NCBI GenBank assembly: GCA_027575765.1
Contig: JANBPT010000097.1
Coordinates: 1 to 64,000, forward strand
Source of the DNA: Tieghemiomyces parasiticus
Lineage: Eukaryota > Kickxellomycota > Dimargaritomycetes > Dimargaritales > Dimargaritaceae
Direction of reading: 5' to 3'
Length of the DNA stretch: 64,000 nucleotides
A model generated the notes under the pieces. That model saw only the letters and a list, made by a program, of their open reading frames with translations, was not told where the DNA came from and did no database searches. Numbering within the stretch: the first letter of the stretch is position 1; each line of letters begins with the position of its first letter. Shown one piece after another: positions 32,833 to 42,680 of this stretch. The position numbers and the translations under genes were made by a program.

Positions 32833-35625
32833 CTATCCCACCCGGCCAAAGTCTGGGTACCCAGGCCCCATTGCTCCGATTGTCTCGGCGACGCGGGCGT
32901 CGTACCACGGCTTGGTCTTCATGGCCATGGTGCGATCCCGGTGTGTGCTGAAATACAGGCGCAGGGCCTTTTCGCACAGCTTATTGGCCACGGAGTTGGC
33001 GTTCTTGGTGACCCAAGGCCCGGCGACCCGTAGGAAGAAGTGGATGTCGAGTACCAGCTGTTGGACCCCGCGGGCACCGAAGGATCGGCGGCCCCCGGCG
33101 GTGTCCCAGCCGGCTGGGTCGGTCAGGTTATAAAAGAAACGCTCAATCACGGCGCCCAGCATAGCCTTCTTGTCAAGTGGGGCCCAGGCGTCCAGAGCCC
33201 GGCCGAGTTCGGTGAGCTCGCGCACTACTTCACGCATAGGGGTCGTGGGACCGGCCGTGTCGGGGATGGCATCTGGGGCCGAGAAGTCCATGGTGGCGAA
33301 CGAGTAGAGGACGGAGCTGGCGTATTGGCTCTTGCGGTGGCAAAATACCTCTTGGATAGTGCGTGGAAATGTATCGAGGCGGACTCGCAGGTTGTCAAAG
33401 TCCACAGCTGGTCGGTGGTAGAGCTGGCCGAATTCGTGGGCCAGGCGCGGGATCACCGTCTGAACTAGGAGCCGGCCGTTAATGATGACGGCAAAGCACT
33501 TGGTGTCACTGGCCTCCGGGTCCCGACATAGCGTGAGCAGCTGTTTTAACGTGCTCTCCACCAGGCCCGAGGTGGAGGCGATAATTTGACCGTAGAGGGT
33601 CTCGCGCGCGATGCACCGCACCTCGCGTAGAAACTCACAGACGGCCGACTCGAACGCGTAGAGGCTGCTGGCGAGCCACCGCTCAGGCTCAGCGTTGGGA
33701 TCGGCCTCCCGGCCCCCGCCCAGTACGAGAAAGTCGTCGTGGCGGACCGCCTTGGCTACCTGGGTGGCGCACTGGCTCTCACATCGGGCCACCACCTCGG
33801 CCAGATCCCGCGCAAACTCCTGCTCCAGCATAAAGTTGAGGTCAAGCCCCGAGTACATGAGCACGCTCATCTCGCGCTCAGTACTATCAAGACAACTGGC
33901 GATGACCGGCAGGCGCTGCAGACTGTGAAAGACCTGGCGGCGGAAGATGTCGGCATAGACGGCCAGTTCCTCACGGACCCAACGGATCAGGCCCGACGTC
34001 ATGGTCGGTTCGGCAAAGCACTCGGCGTACCAACTGCAAGTGTTGCGGATGAGGTTGAAGAAGATGATGGCCAGTTCGCGGATGTGAAGTTCCGTACTGC
34101 CCTCAAGTTTGAGCTGGCGGGCGCGGTGGCGGATGGTGGCACTCCGGGCCGCCAGGAACACGTTCTTGGCCTCTACGGCCTGATCGAGGCGGACCAGCCA
34201 CCGTACGCCCTGGACCACCCGGGCTTTAGGGACATTCGGGAGGGACAGGTCACTGATGATCCAGGTGGCCAGGTCAGCTTGGCGCTGACGGATGATCCCG
34301 GTAAGTCGCTGCACGGTATGTGACTGGTCGGCGGCAGGCGGGGAGAGCCGACGGGCCCGCTCGACGAGCTTGACCGCCGCGTCAAAGTCGCGGTGGGCGA
34401 TACGTACGTCCAGCTCATCGCCTAGGCGCTCCAGTTGAGCGGTCAGGTCTTCGTTGTCCTCCTTGACAAATACAGCACGGCCGCCTAGAGTGGCCGCCGT
34501 GACCTTGCGGTCACCAGGGGCGCCACCCGTATCAACGAAGGCACCTGCTGCCTGCTTACCCATGGTGACCAGATCGCGCTTAGCCTCGGCCGATCCACAG
34601 TAGAAGAGAAACACTTCGGCCTGGCGTACAATCTTGACGGCGTGGGTGAGGTCGCGGGTATCCTGGAGGTCCACCAGGGTAATGTCGGCTAAGGCCCAAC
34701 ACTTGTCAGCCACCAACACTGGCTTAGATCCCTTGGTGCGCTTGCGGCGGGCGGCCACGAGTAGACTGTCGTTGAGTAAAATGAGGCTAACGCTCTGTTT
34801 GAATTGGTAGGTGGTGGGGTTAAGCTCGCGTAGGCCGTGATACTCAGTCACGACGTGACGGTGCGGGTGGAAGGGCAGGAACCGCTGAGAGTCCTCGACC
34901 GTATTGTACAAGCTGGTCATCTGGGCCTGGAATAGGGCCTGTTGGTCAGCCACCGAGTTGCGGAGGGTACGCCGCCTTTGCAGCTTGGCTGTCGCCGCCG
35001 ATGACGAAAGGGTGGGATCACCTGACGGGGTCGCCGTCGAGGTAGCGGTCGTGGACAGCGTACCCTTGCCCACGTCACTGGTTAGGTCCTCCCCTATGAC
35101 CTTCATTTCGGAAAGCAGGTCCTTGAGCAAGAACATGTCCGTCTCGAGCTTCATCATCTCCTTGGCTATCTCAATGAACTCCGGGTAGGTCCTGTACACA
35201 TTGCGACGCAGGGCGGCGTCGGCGGCCTGCTTGGCCTTGTCCAGATGCGCTAGCAGGGTGCGAATGTCCTTCTCATTGGTCGACTTGAGGTTGCGGGCCA
35301 GGTAGGCCTTGGGGTCGAACCCAGCCTCGGCAAACTCGTGGAGGAAGCGGTGGTTCCACGTCACCCCCGCGTCGACCAAGGCATTAGGTAGCGGGGAGCC
35401 GTTTGCAGGGGGGCCACCCGCGCCGCTCAGGGTGGTGTAGCCGCCGAGGCTGCCCTGGTGGCTGAGGGCCGGGGACTGCAGGTGACTTGTCTCCAGCCGC
35501 CGGATGATTTGCACGCTGCCGGCCTTGGAGATGGACTTGGGAACCGGGAAGGCCCGGCTGCCTTGCTTGCGTAGGCGCGACGCGCCCTTGGGCATCGGCG
35601 AACTGATGGTGTTTTTACGAATCAT
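32833..35625 (-). CDS. EXO84: Exocyst complex subunit Exo84
   Basis: Subunit of the octameric exocyst, which tethers secretory vesicles to the plasma membrane. Intronless, 930 residues (yeast 753, human EXOC8 725). Order of parts: a basic Ser/Pro-rich N-terminus with RAFPVPKSISKAGSVQIIRR; a helical Vps51-type region at about 95-180 (FDPKAYLARNLKSTNEKDIR and MMKLETDMFLLKDLLSEMK, the conserved Exo84 signature); a PH-like domain at about 250-358 (HVVTEYHGLRELNP, SLILLNDSLLVAARRKR, VFLFYCGSAEAKRDLV); and C-terminal CATCHR helical bundles ending WYDARVAETIGAMGPGYPDF. The start is the first ATG. The PH domain of Exo84 binds Ral in animals; whether it does so in fungi is unknown. Confidence 0.93.
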   Translation of the reverse strand: MIRKNTISSPMPKGASRLRKQGSRAFPVPKSISKAGSVQIIRRLETSHLQSPALSHQGSLGGYTTLSGAGGPPANGSPLPNALVDAGVTWNHRFLHEFAEAGFDPKAYLARNLKSTNEKDIRTLLAHLDKAKQAADAALRRNVYRTYPEFIEIAKEMMKLETDMFLLKDLLSEMKVIGEDLTSDVGKGTLSTTATSTATPSGDPTLSSSAATAKLQRRRTLRNSVADQQALFQAQMTSLYNTVEDSQRFLPFHPHRHVVTEYHGLRELNPTTYQFKQSVSLILLNDSLLVAARRKRTKGSKPVLVADKCWALADITLVDLQDTRDLTHAVKIVRQAEVFLFYCGSAEAKRDLVTMGKQAAGAFVDTGGAPGDRKVTAATLGGRAVFVKEDNEDLTAQLERLGDELDVRIAHRDFDAAVKLVERARRLSPPAADQSHTVQRLTGIIRQRQADLATWIISDLSLPNVPKARVVQGVRWLVRLDQAVEAKNVFLAARSATIRHRARQLKLEGSTELHIRELAIIFFNLIRNTCSWYAECFAEPTMTSGLIRWVREELAVYADIFRRQVFHSLQRLPVIASCLDSTEREMSVLMYSGLDLNFMLEQEFARDLAEVVARCESQCATQVAKAVRHDDFLVLGGGREADPNAEPERWLASSLYAFESAVCEFLREVRCIARETLYGQIIASTSGLVESTLKQLLTLCRDPEASDTKCFAVIINGRLLVQTVIPRLAHEFGQLYHRPAVDFDNLRVRLDTFPRTIQEVFCHRKSQYASSVLYSFATMDFSAPDAIPDTAGPTTPMREVVRELTELGRALDAWAPLDKKAMLGAVIERFFYNLTDPAGWDTAGGRRSFGARGVQQLVLDIHFFLRVAGPWVTKNANSVANKLCEKALRLYFSTHRDRTMAMKTKPWYDARVAETIGAMGPGYPDFGRVG

Positions 35626-36177
35626 GGCCGTAACATGGATGCGTTGGGGAGGGTAGAAGAGAAGGAGGGTGGGGTCGGAATGTGGTCAGAGGCGGCGCGA
35701 ATCAGATGCCGGTCGGTGTGCAGCGCTTGGTATGGGGAGGGGCAGTCAAGTGAAACCAGGGCGGCTGTCATAAGCGGAAGTGGCCCGTGGTAGTCACGCC
35801 AATGAGTCCCAGGGACCCAAAAAATGAGTGGGCTCTGATGCTTCCCGCTAGTTTAATCGCCCTCCTATGGTGGGCGGACATTTAATATCAATTCGACTCT
35901 GTGGGGCGAGGTAACTCCAACTAACAATGGCAGCGGCGCTACCTGGGACTATTGAGGTCGATTTGACAGTTGTACTGCAGACTGCTTTCAGTTTAGCTCC
36001 ATCCCCCCTTCTATGACCAGAGGATGTATGACACGCAGTTTCACCAGCTAGCCGGGATCCGCTCGTGAGAGCCGCCGTCTCAAGGGAGATGCTTTACTGA
36101 AGGAAAAACAAAAAAAACCATTCTTCGAAGCCTAGGAATACACAAATTACGCGGCCGGCTTCTACCGGCCCTCGTAC
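35626..36177. other. Intergenic: EXO84 promoter and PSF1 3' flank
   Basis: About 0.55 kb between two minus-strand genes. No open frame of note. An A-rich run near 36102-36118 lies just after the PSF1 stop in its direction of reading and may be part of its 3' end. Confidence 0.5.
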
Positions 36178-36768
36178 CTAACCGTCGATGTGTTGGAGCA
36201 GTCCCCGACTGACGAGGTGATCCACATCGGTGCGTTTAACGTGGTGTTGACTGTTTTTAGACAACAATAAAGATCCGTTTTCCAATTGCACCTCCCCGCA
36301 GTCCTGGAGCACCCGGACCTCGATGTACAGATCCTTAGGCGGAAGATCTGATACGGTCAGGTCCAGGTCGATGAACGGCGCCTTGTACGTGTTTACAGCC
36401 AGGGCATACCCGCTGAAGAAGTCGAGTTCGGCAGGGGAGAGCTGCGGCTTGATCTCCTCAGGCACCCCGCCGACCTGCCAAAAGACGTTCTGGAGGAACC
36501 GGAGGCGCTGGGCCTGGTAGGCCAGGAGGCAGCGCTTGTTGCGCTTGACGGTGGCGTGCTTAACCGCCAGTTGGGCGGCGACTGACCGGGTGTCGGCGTC
36601 GGGCTCGTCGCGGATGGTCTCGAGGGACTGTAGCAGGGTCTCCAGTTCGCCCATGATGTGTCGGGTTTCGCGGCAGAGGTGATGCACCAGGGCTTCGTTG
36701 TACATGGGCAGGTGCGCCTGCGTGCGCTTCGTCTCCAGCGCGAGTTTGTAGGCGGAATCCCCCAACAT
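36178..36768 (-). CDS. PSF1: GINS complex subunit Psf1
   Basis: Psf1 is one of four subunits of GINS, which with Cdc45 and Mcm2-7 forms the replicative CMG helicase. Intronless, 196 residues, the same as human GINS1. The N-terminal A domain starts MLGDSAYKLALETKRTQA and continues LPMYNEALVHHL and KRNKRCLLAYQAQRLRFLQN, the most conserved part of the family. The C-terminal B domain carries PPKDLYIEVRVLQDCGEVQL and ends KRTDVDHLVSRGLLQHIDG. The B domain of Psf1 is needed for Cdc45 and polymerase epsilon contacts. Two other replication genes (DCC1, ORC4) lie elsewhere in the window with no evident co-regulation. Confidence 0.96.
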   Translation of the reverse strand: MLGDSAYKLALETKRTQAHLPMYNEALVHHLCRETRHIMGELETLLQSLETIRDEPDADTRSVAAQLAVKHATVKRNKRCLLAYQAQRLRFLQNVFWQVGGVPEEIKPQLSPAELDFFSGYALAVNTYKAPFIDLDLTVSDLPPKDLYIEVRVLQDCGEVQLENGSLLLSKNSQHHVKRTDVDHLVSRGLLQHIDG

Positions 36769-37188
36769 GGTGTGAATGCGAGGGCGAAGGTGCCTAGAAA
36801 AAAAAGCGACGCAAGGTGGGGGCAGAGGGCGGGGTCGTGTTTTACGATGGTGGAAGGAATGTAAACAACGTTGTAGGGAATGGGCGGGATACCTTAGCCG
36901 GTGACCGAACGGGAAGCCGTTGCCAATGGTATCACCCGGAGTTGTTTTAGCCTGGGCGCTAGGACATCAAGGCCATGGGCTCGATGGTAGTATCACTTCC
37001 GGTCTGCTCCGCTTTCTCCCCGCCGTCCTCTACCTGCTCCATGCTCTCATAACTTCGCCTCCCAGTGGAGGCCCTGTAACCGTACTCGACATTTCCAGTA
37101 CCAATCGACTGAAGGCCTTTGTGTATTGATTTCTTTACTGTCAATTTGATGAGACTAACTAATAATCTATCGCCCTGAGGTTCATCGA
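36769..37188. other. Intergenic: PSF1 promoter and COG4 3' flank
   Basis: About 0.42 kb between two minus-strand genes, with nothing coding. The COG4 end (37120-37170) is AT-rich. Confidence 0.5.
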
Positions 37189-39916
37189 TTACAGCCGCAA
37201 GCTCTTGACCCGGACGGCGTCCAAGTCCAACCGGTTAAGTAGCAGCCCGCGGAACTCGTCGGCCGACAGATACATGGCCTGCGCCAGATGGTTGGCCTGC
37301 CACAGTTCCTCGGCGTCTTCTACCTGTTCCAGGGTGAGCACGTCGGCCATCTGGCCCAATTTAGCAAATTTATCGCGTAAGGGGGTCTCGCTATACAACG
37401 CAAAGTGCTGCTGGAGTACGCGCAGGTCACTGTCGAAGCAGAACGCACCCAGTAAGTTGAATTTGGACAGCCCCACCGCCTTCTCCCAGTCAGCCACGAG
37501 GTAGTCCAGGGCCGTGGCGAGGTAAAGGTCGAGGTTGGCTGGGGTGAGGCGGGCCTGGAGAGCCACCGCAACGGCGTTGAATTTCATCACGAAGCGTTGG
37601 ACGAAGAGGTTATCATTCTTGACGTCCATGTACTCTTCGTCGCTCAGGACGTACTTAATGTCGCGGTAGGACTCCTGCAAGATGGTCCGCATGACCGGCC
37701 GCGCCGTGATTAAGGCAAACTGCTCCAATAGGCTGCGACTCAGTTGGCCCAAGCGCATCTCCACCGCCGCCAGCTCCCCCAGGGCGTCCTGAACCCCGCG
37801 TATTGCCGCGGCTGGGTGCGGGGCCCAGATCGGGTTGACCTCCGGGTCGATTCCCCGGCGGAGCTCGGCCACAAGCTTGCCCATGTACCGCGCCGCGGTC
37901 TCGAAGTTGTTGAGCGCCACCGCGACCCGCTGGTTGCGCACACCCACGTCAGCAAAAGCAGGCAGAGGGGTGCCATCTGGGTGCGCTGGAAGGGTGTGCA
38001 CGTTATGTTTGGTAAGGGTGAGGTTACCGTGCGAGGCCGCAGGGGTAGTATTGGCCGGGGATGTCGGGAGCAGACGCTGCAGGTACGGCACAAATCGGTG
38101 GGTCGAGAGAGTCTGGGCGGTGTATATGACGTTCTTGAAAGCCGTCGGTTGCGCAGTCGCCAATGCGCGCTGCAAGGACCGTTTAGCCACGAAGAAGTAG
38201 TCGTCCACGCCAGCGCTTACCAGAGCATCCGGTTCAGTCTCCTCCAGGGCCAATGCCAGGCGGGCGGTGTAACGCAATATGAAGTTCTCCAGGGCGATAT
38301 AGGCGGCCGAGAGGTGCTCGACCGCGGAGGGCAACGGACTGGTACGAATGAGACCGGCCTCGTTGAATAGCAGGGTTGGGTCGTCATTAAGGTAAACCGT
38401 GTGCACACTGGCCCCTGCCGACACGATAATTTCCACTTCGGGGGCAGCCCTTGACTCGAGGAACCGCATGTACAAGGTAATACGCTGCACGATCAACGAG
38501 AGTTCCGTCAGCAAAGGATGCAAAGGCTTGATGTCCACGGCGGGTTCTTCGCGGTGGGCACCGGTCCCCGGCCCTGTGGTAGAGGCCGTGGGGGCCAAGC
38601 CGTCTACGAGACTCCGTGTCAGAGACGCAGGTAGGCCGTCATCACGGCGTGCAGGATGGCCTCGCTTCCCAGGGATCGGTGAACCGAGTTTGCCATTACG
38701 GTTCGAGCGGTCCTCGTAGTCGCGGATGTCGGCGAGCTAAGTGGATGAGGCGAACCGGGAGAGGGTGAGGGGAAATGGGTAAGTAGGGCTTTTTATATGG
38801 TCTAGAAACGGATTGAATTGGCAAGGTTGTCAAGCCCATTGTCTGTCAGGACGCTGCCAGACCTAGCCTGGCTCAGTTTACCACTCGCCGGATGCCATCG
38901 GACGGGCATTGTGCTCTTACCTGTCGGTCCAGGGAAATATCCTCCTTGAAGTTCTCGAGCAGTCGGCACACGCGGCTGTCGATATCACGTTGGAGATACT
39001 GGATAACACGAACCATTTTACCGGGTCCGTAATGGGTCTCCACGACAGGAAAGTGATTATCGACAATACGCGCCACGGACTCGAAGAGTTGGGTGAGACG
39101 GGCAACTGTACGTCCACGTTCTGAAGGGGCGCCCCCCGCTTGGGGCGCGCTTCGAGCCGTGAGCTGCTGGGCTAGCGTGGCGCACAGGAACGCCGAGTAC
39201 CGGTCTAGGCCGGCGTTCTCCTGTTTGAGTAGTGGGAACAGTTTGAAACACTGGCTAATGGTGCGAGTGTCGTGGTCGGCCACCGCCTGGTCGAACTGGT
39301 CGGTCACCAGCCGGACGAGCTGTGCGCGGACGCGTTCGAAAAGCTCCCGTACGAGTACAGGTCGTGTCGTTACCGAGTCGCCATCTCGGGGTTGTCCGTC
39401 GACGCCGTCAGCCCGGTCCCACCATCCGCTGCCTTCGTCCTCCTCACCGTTACCAGTGGGCGGCCACACGAGCGTGGTGAGTTCTGAATCGAGCAGCTCG
39501 GGAGTTACATCGAGATACCGATGGACCAGGGCCGAGGCCTGGTCGAGGGCCGACCGTTCTAGTGCGGTGCGGAGGTCGCCAATGGCCTGGCCCAGGGCAA
39601 TGGTCTGTTCGACCTTGGCACGTGCCCCGGCCACCACCACCTTTTCCTGATCTAGCTGTTCCACACGGCCTTGGATGGCAGCGGCGAGTCGGGCTGAATT
39701 TTCGAGTTCCGGCCGGACGGGCGTGAGGTGGGCCACCTCCAGCTGCGTGGTTCGGTCGGCTACAGCGGCCATACGGTCTGCCCAGGTCGGCTGCAGCTCG
39801 CGGACCTGGTTGAGGAGGTCGTCCAGCTCATCTAGGACCTGTGCCTCCTCAAAATCTAACTCTTGGAGGGCGGCGTACACCTCCTCGACGGAAGCTATCG
39901 CCTCCACATCGGGCAT
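37189..39916 (-). CDS. COG4: Conserved oligomeric Golgi complex subunit 4, two exons
   Basis: COG4 is a lobe-A subunit of the COG tethering complex for intra-Golgi retrograde transport and binds the SNARE regulator Sly1. Exons on the minus strand: 39916-38921 and 38736-37189, giving 847 residues (human 785, yeast 861). Exon 1 begins MPDVEAIASVEEVYAALQEL, then a long coiled helix and ALVHRYLDVTPELLDSE, matching the family's RYL motif, and ends FKEDISLDRQ. Exon 2 starts LADIRDYEDRSNRN and has a Ser/Pro/Gly-rich linker. The conserved helical region PLLTELSLIVQRITLYMRFL and DDYFFVAKRSLQRALAT follows; it ends MYLSADEFRGLLLNRLDLD. The intron is in phase 0 with GTAAGA and TTAG ends. It lies 1.1 kb from, and divergent to, the eRF3 gene. 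Confidence 0.92.
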
Positions 39917-40994
39917 GTCCGAGTGCTTGTCTGATGGCGTTGGGAAGATGGTGTTGGTCGGTCGGTCGCGTTGCACCGAAGGCGTAGGAGTGGCCAACGA
40001 GCTGGGCAGGCAAGACAAGAGAGCAGTGTGGAGCGATGGGCAATGCAGAAAGGTTCGGAGCGCACAGGTGGATGCGCAGGCCTAGGCCAGCACTTTGCTG
40101 CACCGCGCCTGACGATCGGGCGCACGCCTGAGCCCTGGCGTGGAAGCCCTGCCTGGACGGGTTTGGTCTTACTAATCCTCTGGCATCCCACCTCCTGCCG
40201 CAGTAGCGGACCTAGACTAGCAGAGCCTTGGACTCCAATGTGATGCTCCCAACCACCAACCCCACCTTGTAGCAGCGACGTGGATAGTGGTTTATATGAC
40301 ATTGAGACGCTAGCCTATAGATAAGTCGTATGCTCTGAGTACCGTCGGGAGGATTGGGTCCAGCCACGCCTGCGCTCGGACTCCCGAGCCTAGCCCTCAG
40401 GGTCAGGTGCTGCGTGGTGGTTTTCACCAGTTTTGCGGTACAAAGCTGCGACCAGAGAGCCGGTGTTAATCGGCGAGGTTAGCCACCACCGTGGGCGACG
40501 GCTGCGGCCTGTTTAGCATCCGAAGAAGTTGCGGCATGGGTTACTCTGCATTATCCACACGGGCCCCAATGATCACGACGGTTTGGCAGCGGCGCACGCC
40601 GGTTCGTCGCTCTACTACGCCCGTCAATGTCGTCACTGGCCTTTTTTTTTTGAAGCCAGCATGGACCCTAGGCCCACCTTCCCCACACCCCCATGGCCCG
40701 AGAGTGACCGGCTGTTCGCATCTGCTATAATCAGCTCCGGCCCGGAGAATCCTCTGAACTGATCCGCGGTACCTCCCCCCCCCACTCTGACCCATCTCAT
40801 CCCGTGCGATCTTCAATTGGTTCATAACTCGGCATTATTTTATTTTACTAACCGTGCTTCCCTGTCTGCCTCACGATCCGTGCTCACTTTGCATTCATCC
40901 CGGATCGCAACGCTATTGTCTCATACCCACTTCCCTCGCCAATCCACCGGGGGTTATTTTTTTTTCATCTCGCATAACCCGCTACTTCACCATC
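39917..40994. other. Divergent promoter region between COG4 and eRF3
   Basis: About 1.08 kb. The final 150 bases before eRF3 are CT-rich with T runs, consistent with a strong promoter and 5' UTR. Several Pro/Arg/Gly-rich frames up to 136 codons overlap on opposite strands and look spurious. Confidence 0.5.
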
Positions 40995-42680
40995 ATGAGC
41001 GGAGAAGCCCCGCAACAGCAGCCCCCCGTGGTCGACAAGGCCCAGGCCCAGGTCGATTTGACGGCCAAACTGAGCGCCATGGGAATGAACGCCAGTGCCC
41101 ATGACTTCAAGCCTAGCGTCAAAGCTCCGACCTTCGTGCCCCGGTTCAAGCGGGCCGATCCCGCCCCGGCTAACCCACCAGCGCCGGCCGCTGCTGCTCC
41201 CCAGCAGCCTGCCCCCACTCCCGTTCAGCCCACTCCCGCCCCAGTTCAGCCTTCAGAACCAGCCCCACCCACGCCCGAGAAGCCCGCGACGAATAAGGCT
41301 GCCGAGGAACCAGCAAAGGCCCCGGAGCCCGAGAAGGTTGAGGAGGCTATCTCAGATGAAGAGTTTGACGAGAAGCTCCTTGACGAGAACTTCAAGGAGC
41401 ATTTCAATGTCGTCTTTATCGGCCACGTCGACGCCGGTAAGTCGACGATGGGCGGCAACCTGCTGTTTTTGACGGGCATGGTCGACAAGCGTACCATGGA
41501 AAAATACGAGCGCGAGGCCCGCGAAGCCAACCGCGAGTCGTGGTATCTGTCGTGGGCCCTGGACACCAATGCCGAGGAGCGGGCCAAGGGCAAGACGGTT
41601 GAGTGCGGCCGCGCCTACTTCGAGACCGACAAGCGCCGATACACTATCCTGGACGCCCCTGGCCACAAGAACTTCGTTCCCAGCATGATTGGCGGTGCCG
41701 CCCAGGCCGATATTGGCGTGCTGGTTATCTCGGCACGCAAGGGCGAGTTCGAGACTGGGTTTGAGCGCGGTGGCCAAACCCGCGAGCACGCCGTGCTGGC
41801 CAAGACCTCTGGTGTCAAGAAGCTGATCGTGGTAATTAACAAGATGGACGATCCGACGGTGAACTGGTCCAAGGAGCGCTACGATGAGTGCATCTCCAAG
41901 CTCACGCCGTTCCTGAAGGGCGCGGGCTACAATCCCAAGACGGACCTGGACTTTCTGCCCGTTTCGGGCTACACTGGTGCTAACCTTAAGGACCCCGTCG
42001 GCCAAGACGTGTGTCCGTGGTTTAAGGGCGAGCCGCTGCTCACCCTCCTGGACAGCATGCAGGCTGTGGACCGCAAATTCAACGGGCCGCTGCGCCTACC
42101 CATCTCCGAGAAGTACAAGGACATGGGAACAGTCATCGTTGGTAAGCTCGAAACGGGCCACCTGGTCAAGGGTCAGAACGTAGTCATCATGCCCAACCGT
42201 AAGCCGTGCGAGGTCACCTCGATCCACAGCGAGGACAAGGAGCTCAACACAGCTGTGTCGGGTGACAACGTGCACATTCGCCTCCGTGGTATCGAAGAGG
42301 AGGAAATCTCCGTTGGCTACGTGTTGTGCGATACCCGGCACCCGGTCCACGCCGTCACGGCATTCGAAGCCCACCTGGTGATCCTGGAGTCCAGGAACAT
42401 CATATGTGCGGGTTACAACGCCGTCCTGCACGTCCACACTGGCGTCGAGGAGGTCACCCTGGCCACACTGCTGCAGCTTGTGGATAAGAAGACCGGCCGC
42501 AAGTCCAAGCGCCCCCCGCCGTACCTCAAGAAGAACCAGCACGCCATCGTCCGACTCGAGTGCGAGCAGCCCATCGTCATTGAAACTTTTGAAACTGCCC
42601 CCCAGCTCGGCCGCTTCACCCTGCGTGACGAGGGTAAGACGATCGCCATTGGCAAGGTGACCAAGCTCATCACCTCCTAA
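40995..42680 (+). CDS. SUP35: Translation termination GTPase eRF3 (Sup35)
   Basis: eRF3 stimulates eRF1-driven peptide release at stop codons in a GTP-dependent way. Intronless, 561 residues, starting at the first ATG. The N-terminal 135 residues are short and lack a Gln/Asn-rich prion domain. They hold two overlapping PAM2 motifs at 31-40 (MNASAHDFKP) and 40-49 (PSVKAPTFVP) for poly(A)-binding protein, then a Pro/Ala-rich and acidic linker. The GTPase has G1 GHVDAGKST (143-151), DAPGH (220-224) and NKMD (282-285). The eEF1A-like beta barrels follow, with RLECEQPIVIETFETAPQLG near the end, which contributes to eRF1 binding. The closest paralogue is Hbs1, but the PAM2 motifs, linker and GTPase sequence favour eRF3. 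Confidence 0.95.
   Translation: MSGEAPQQQPPVVDKAQAQVDLTAKLSAMGMNASAHDFKPSVKAPTFVPRFKRADPAPANPPAPAAAAPQQPAPTPVQPTPAPVQPSEPAPPTPEKPATNKAAEEPAKAPEPEKVEEAISDEEFDEKLLDENFKEHFNVVFIGHVDAGKSTMGGNLLFLTGMVDKRTMEKYEREAREANRESWYLSWALDTNAEERAKGKTVECGRAYFETDKRRYTILDAPGHKNFVPSMIGGAAQADIGVLVISARKGEFETGFERGGQTREHAVLAKTSGVKKLIVVINKMDDPTVNWSKERYDECISKLTPFLKGAGYNPKTDLDFLPVSGYTGANLKDPVGQDVCPWFKGEPLLTLLDSMQAVDRKFNGPLRLPISEKYKDMGTVIVGKLETGHLVKGQNVVIMPNRKPCEVTSIHSEDKELNTAVSGDNVHIRLRGIEEEEISVGYVLCDTRHPVHAVTAFEAHLVILESRNIICAGYNAVLHVHTGVEEVTLATLLQLVDKKTGRKSKRPPPYLKKNQHAIVRLECEQPIVIETFETAPQLGRFTLRDEGKTIAIGKVTKLITS

Noticed and set aside
41352..42005. 217-codon frame antisense to eRF3
   Set aside because: Shadow of a strongly biased coding sequence; the sense strand is unambiguous.
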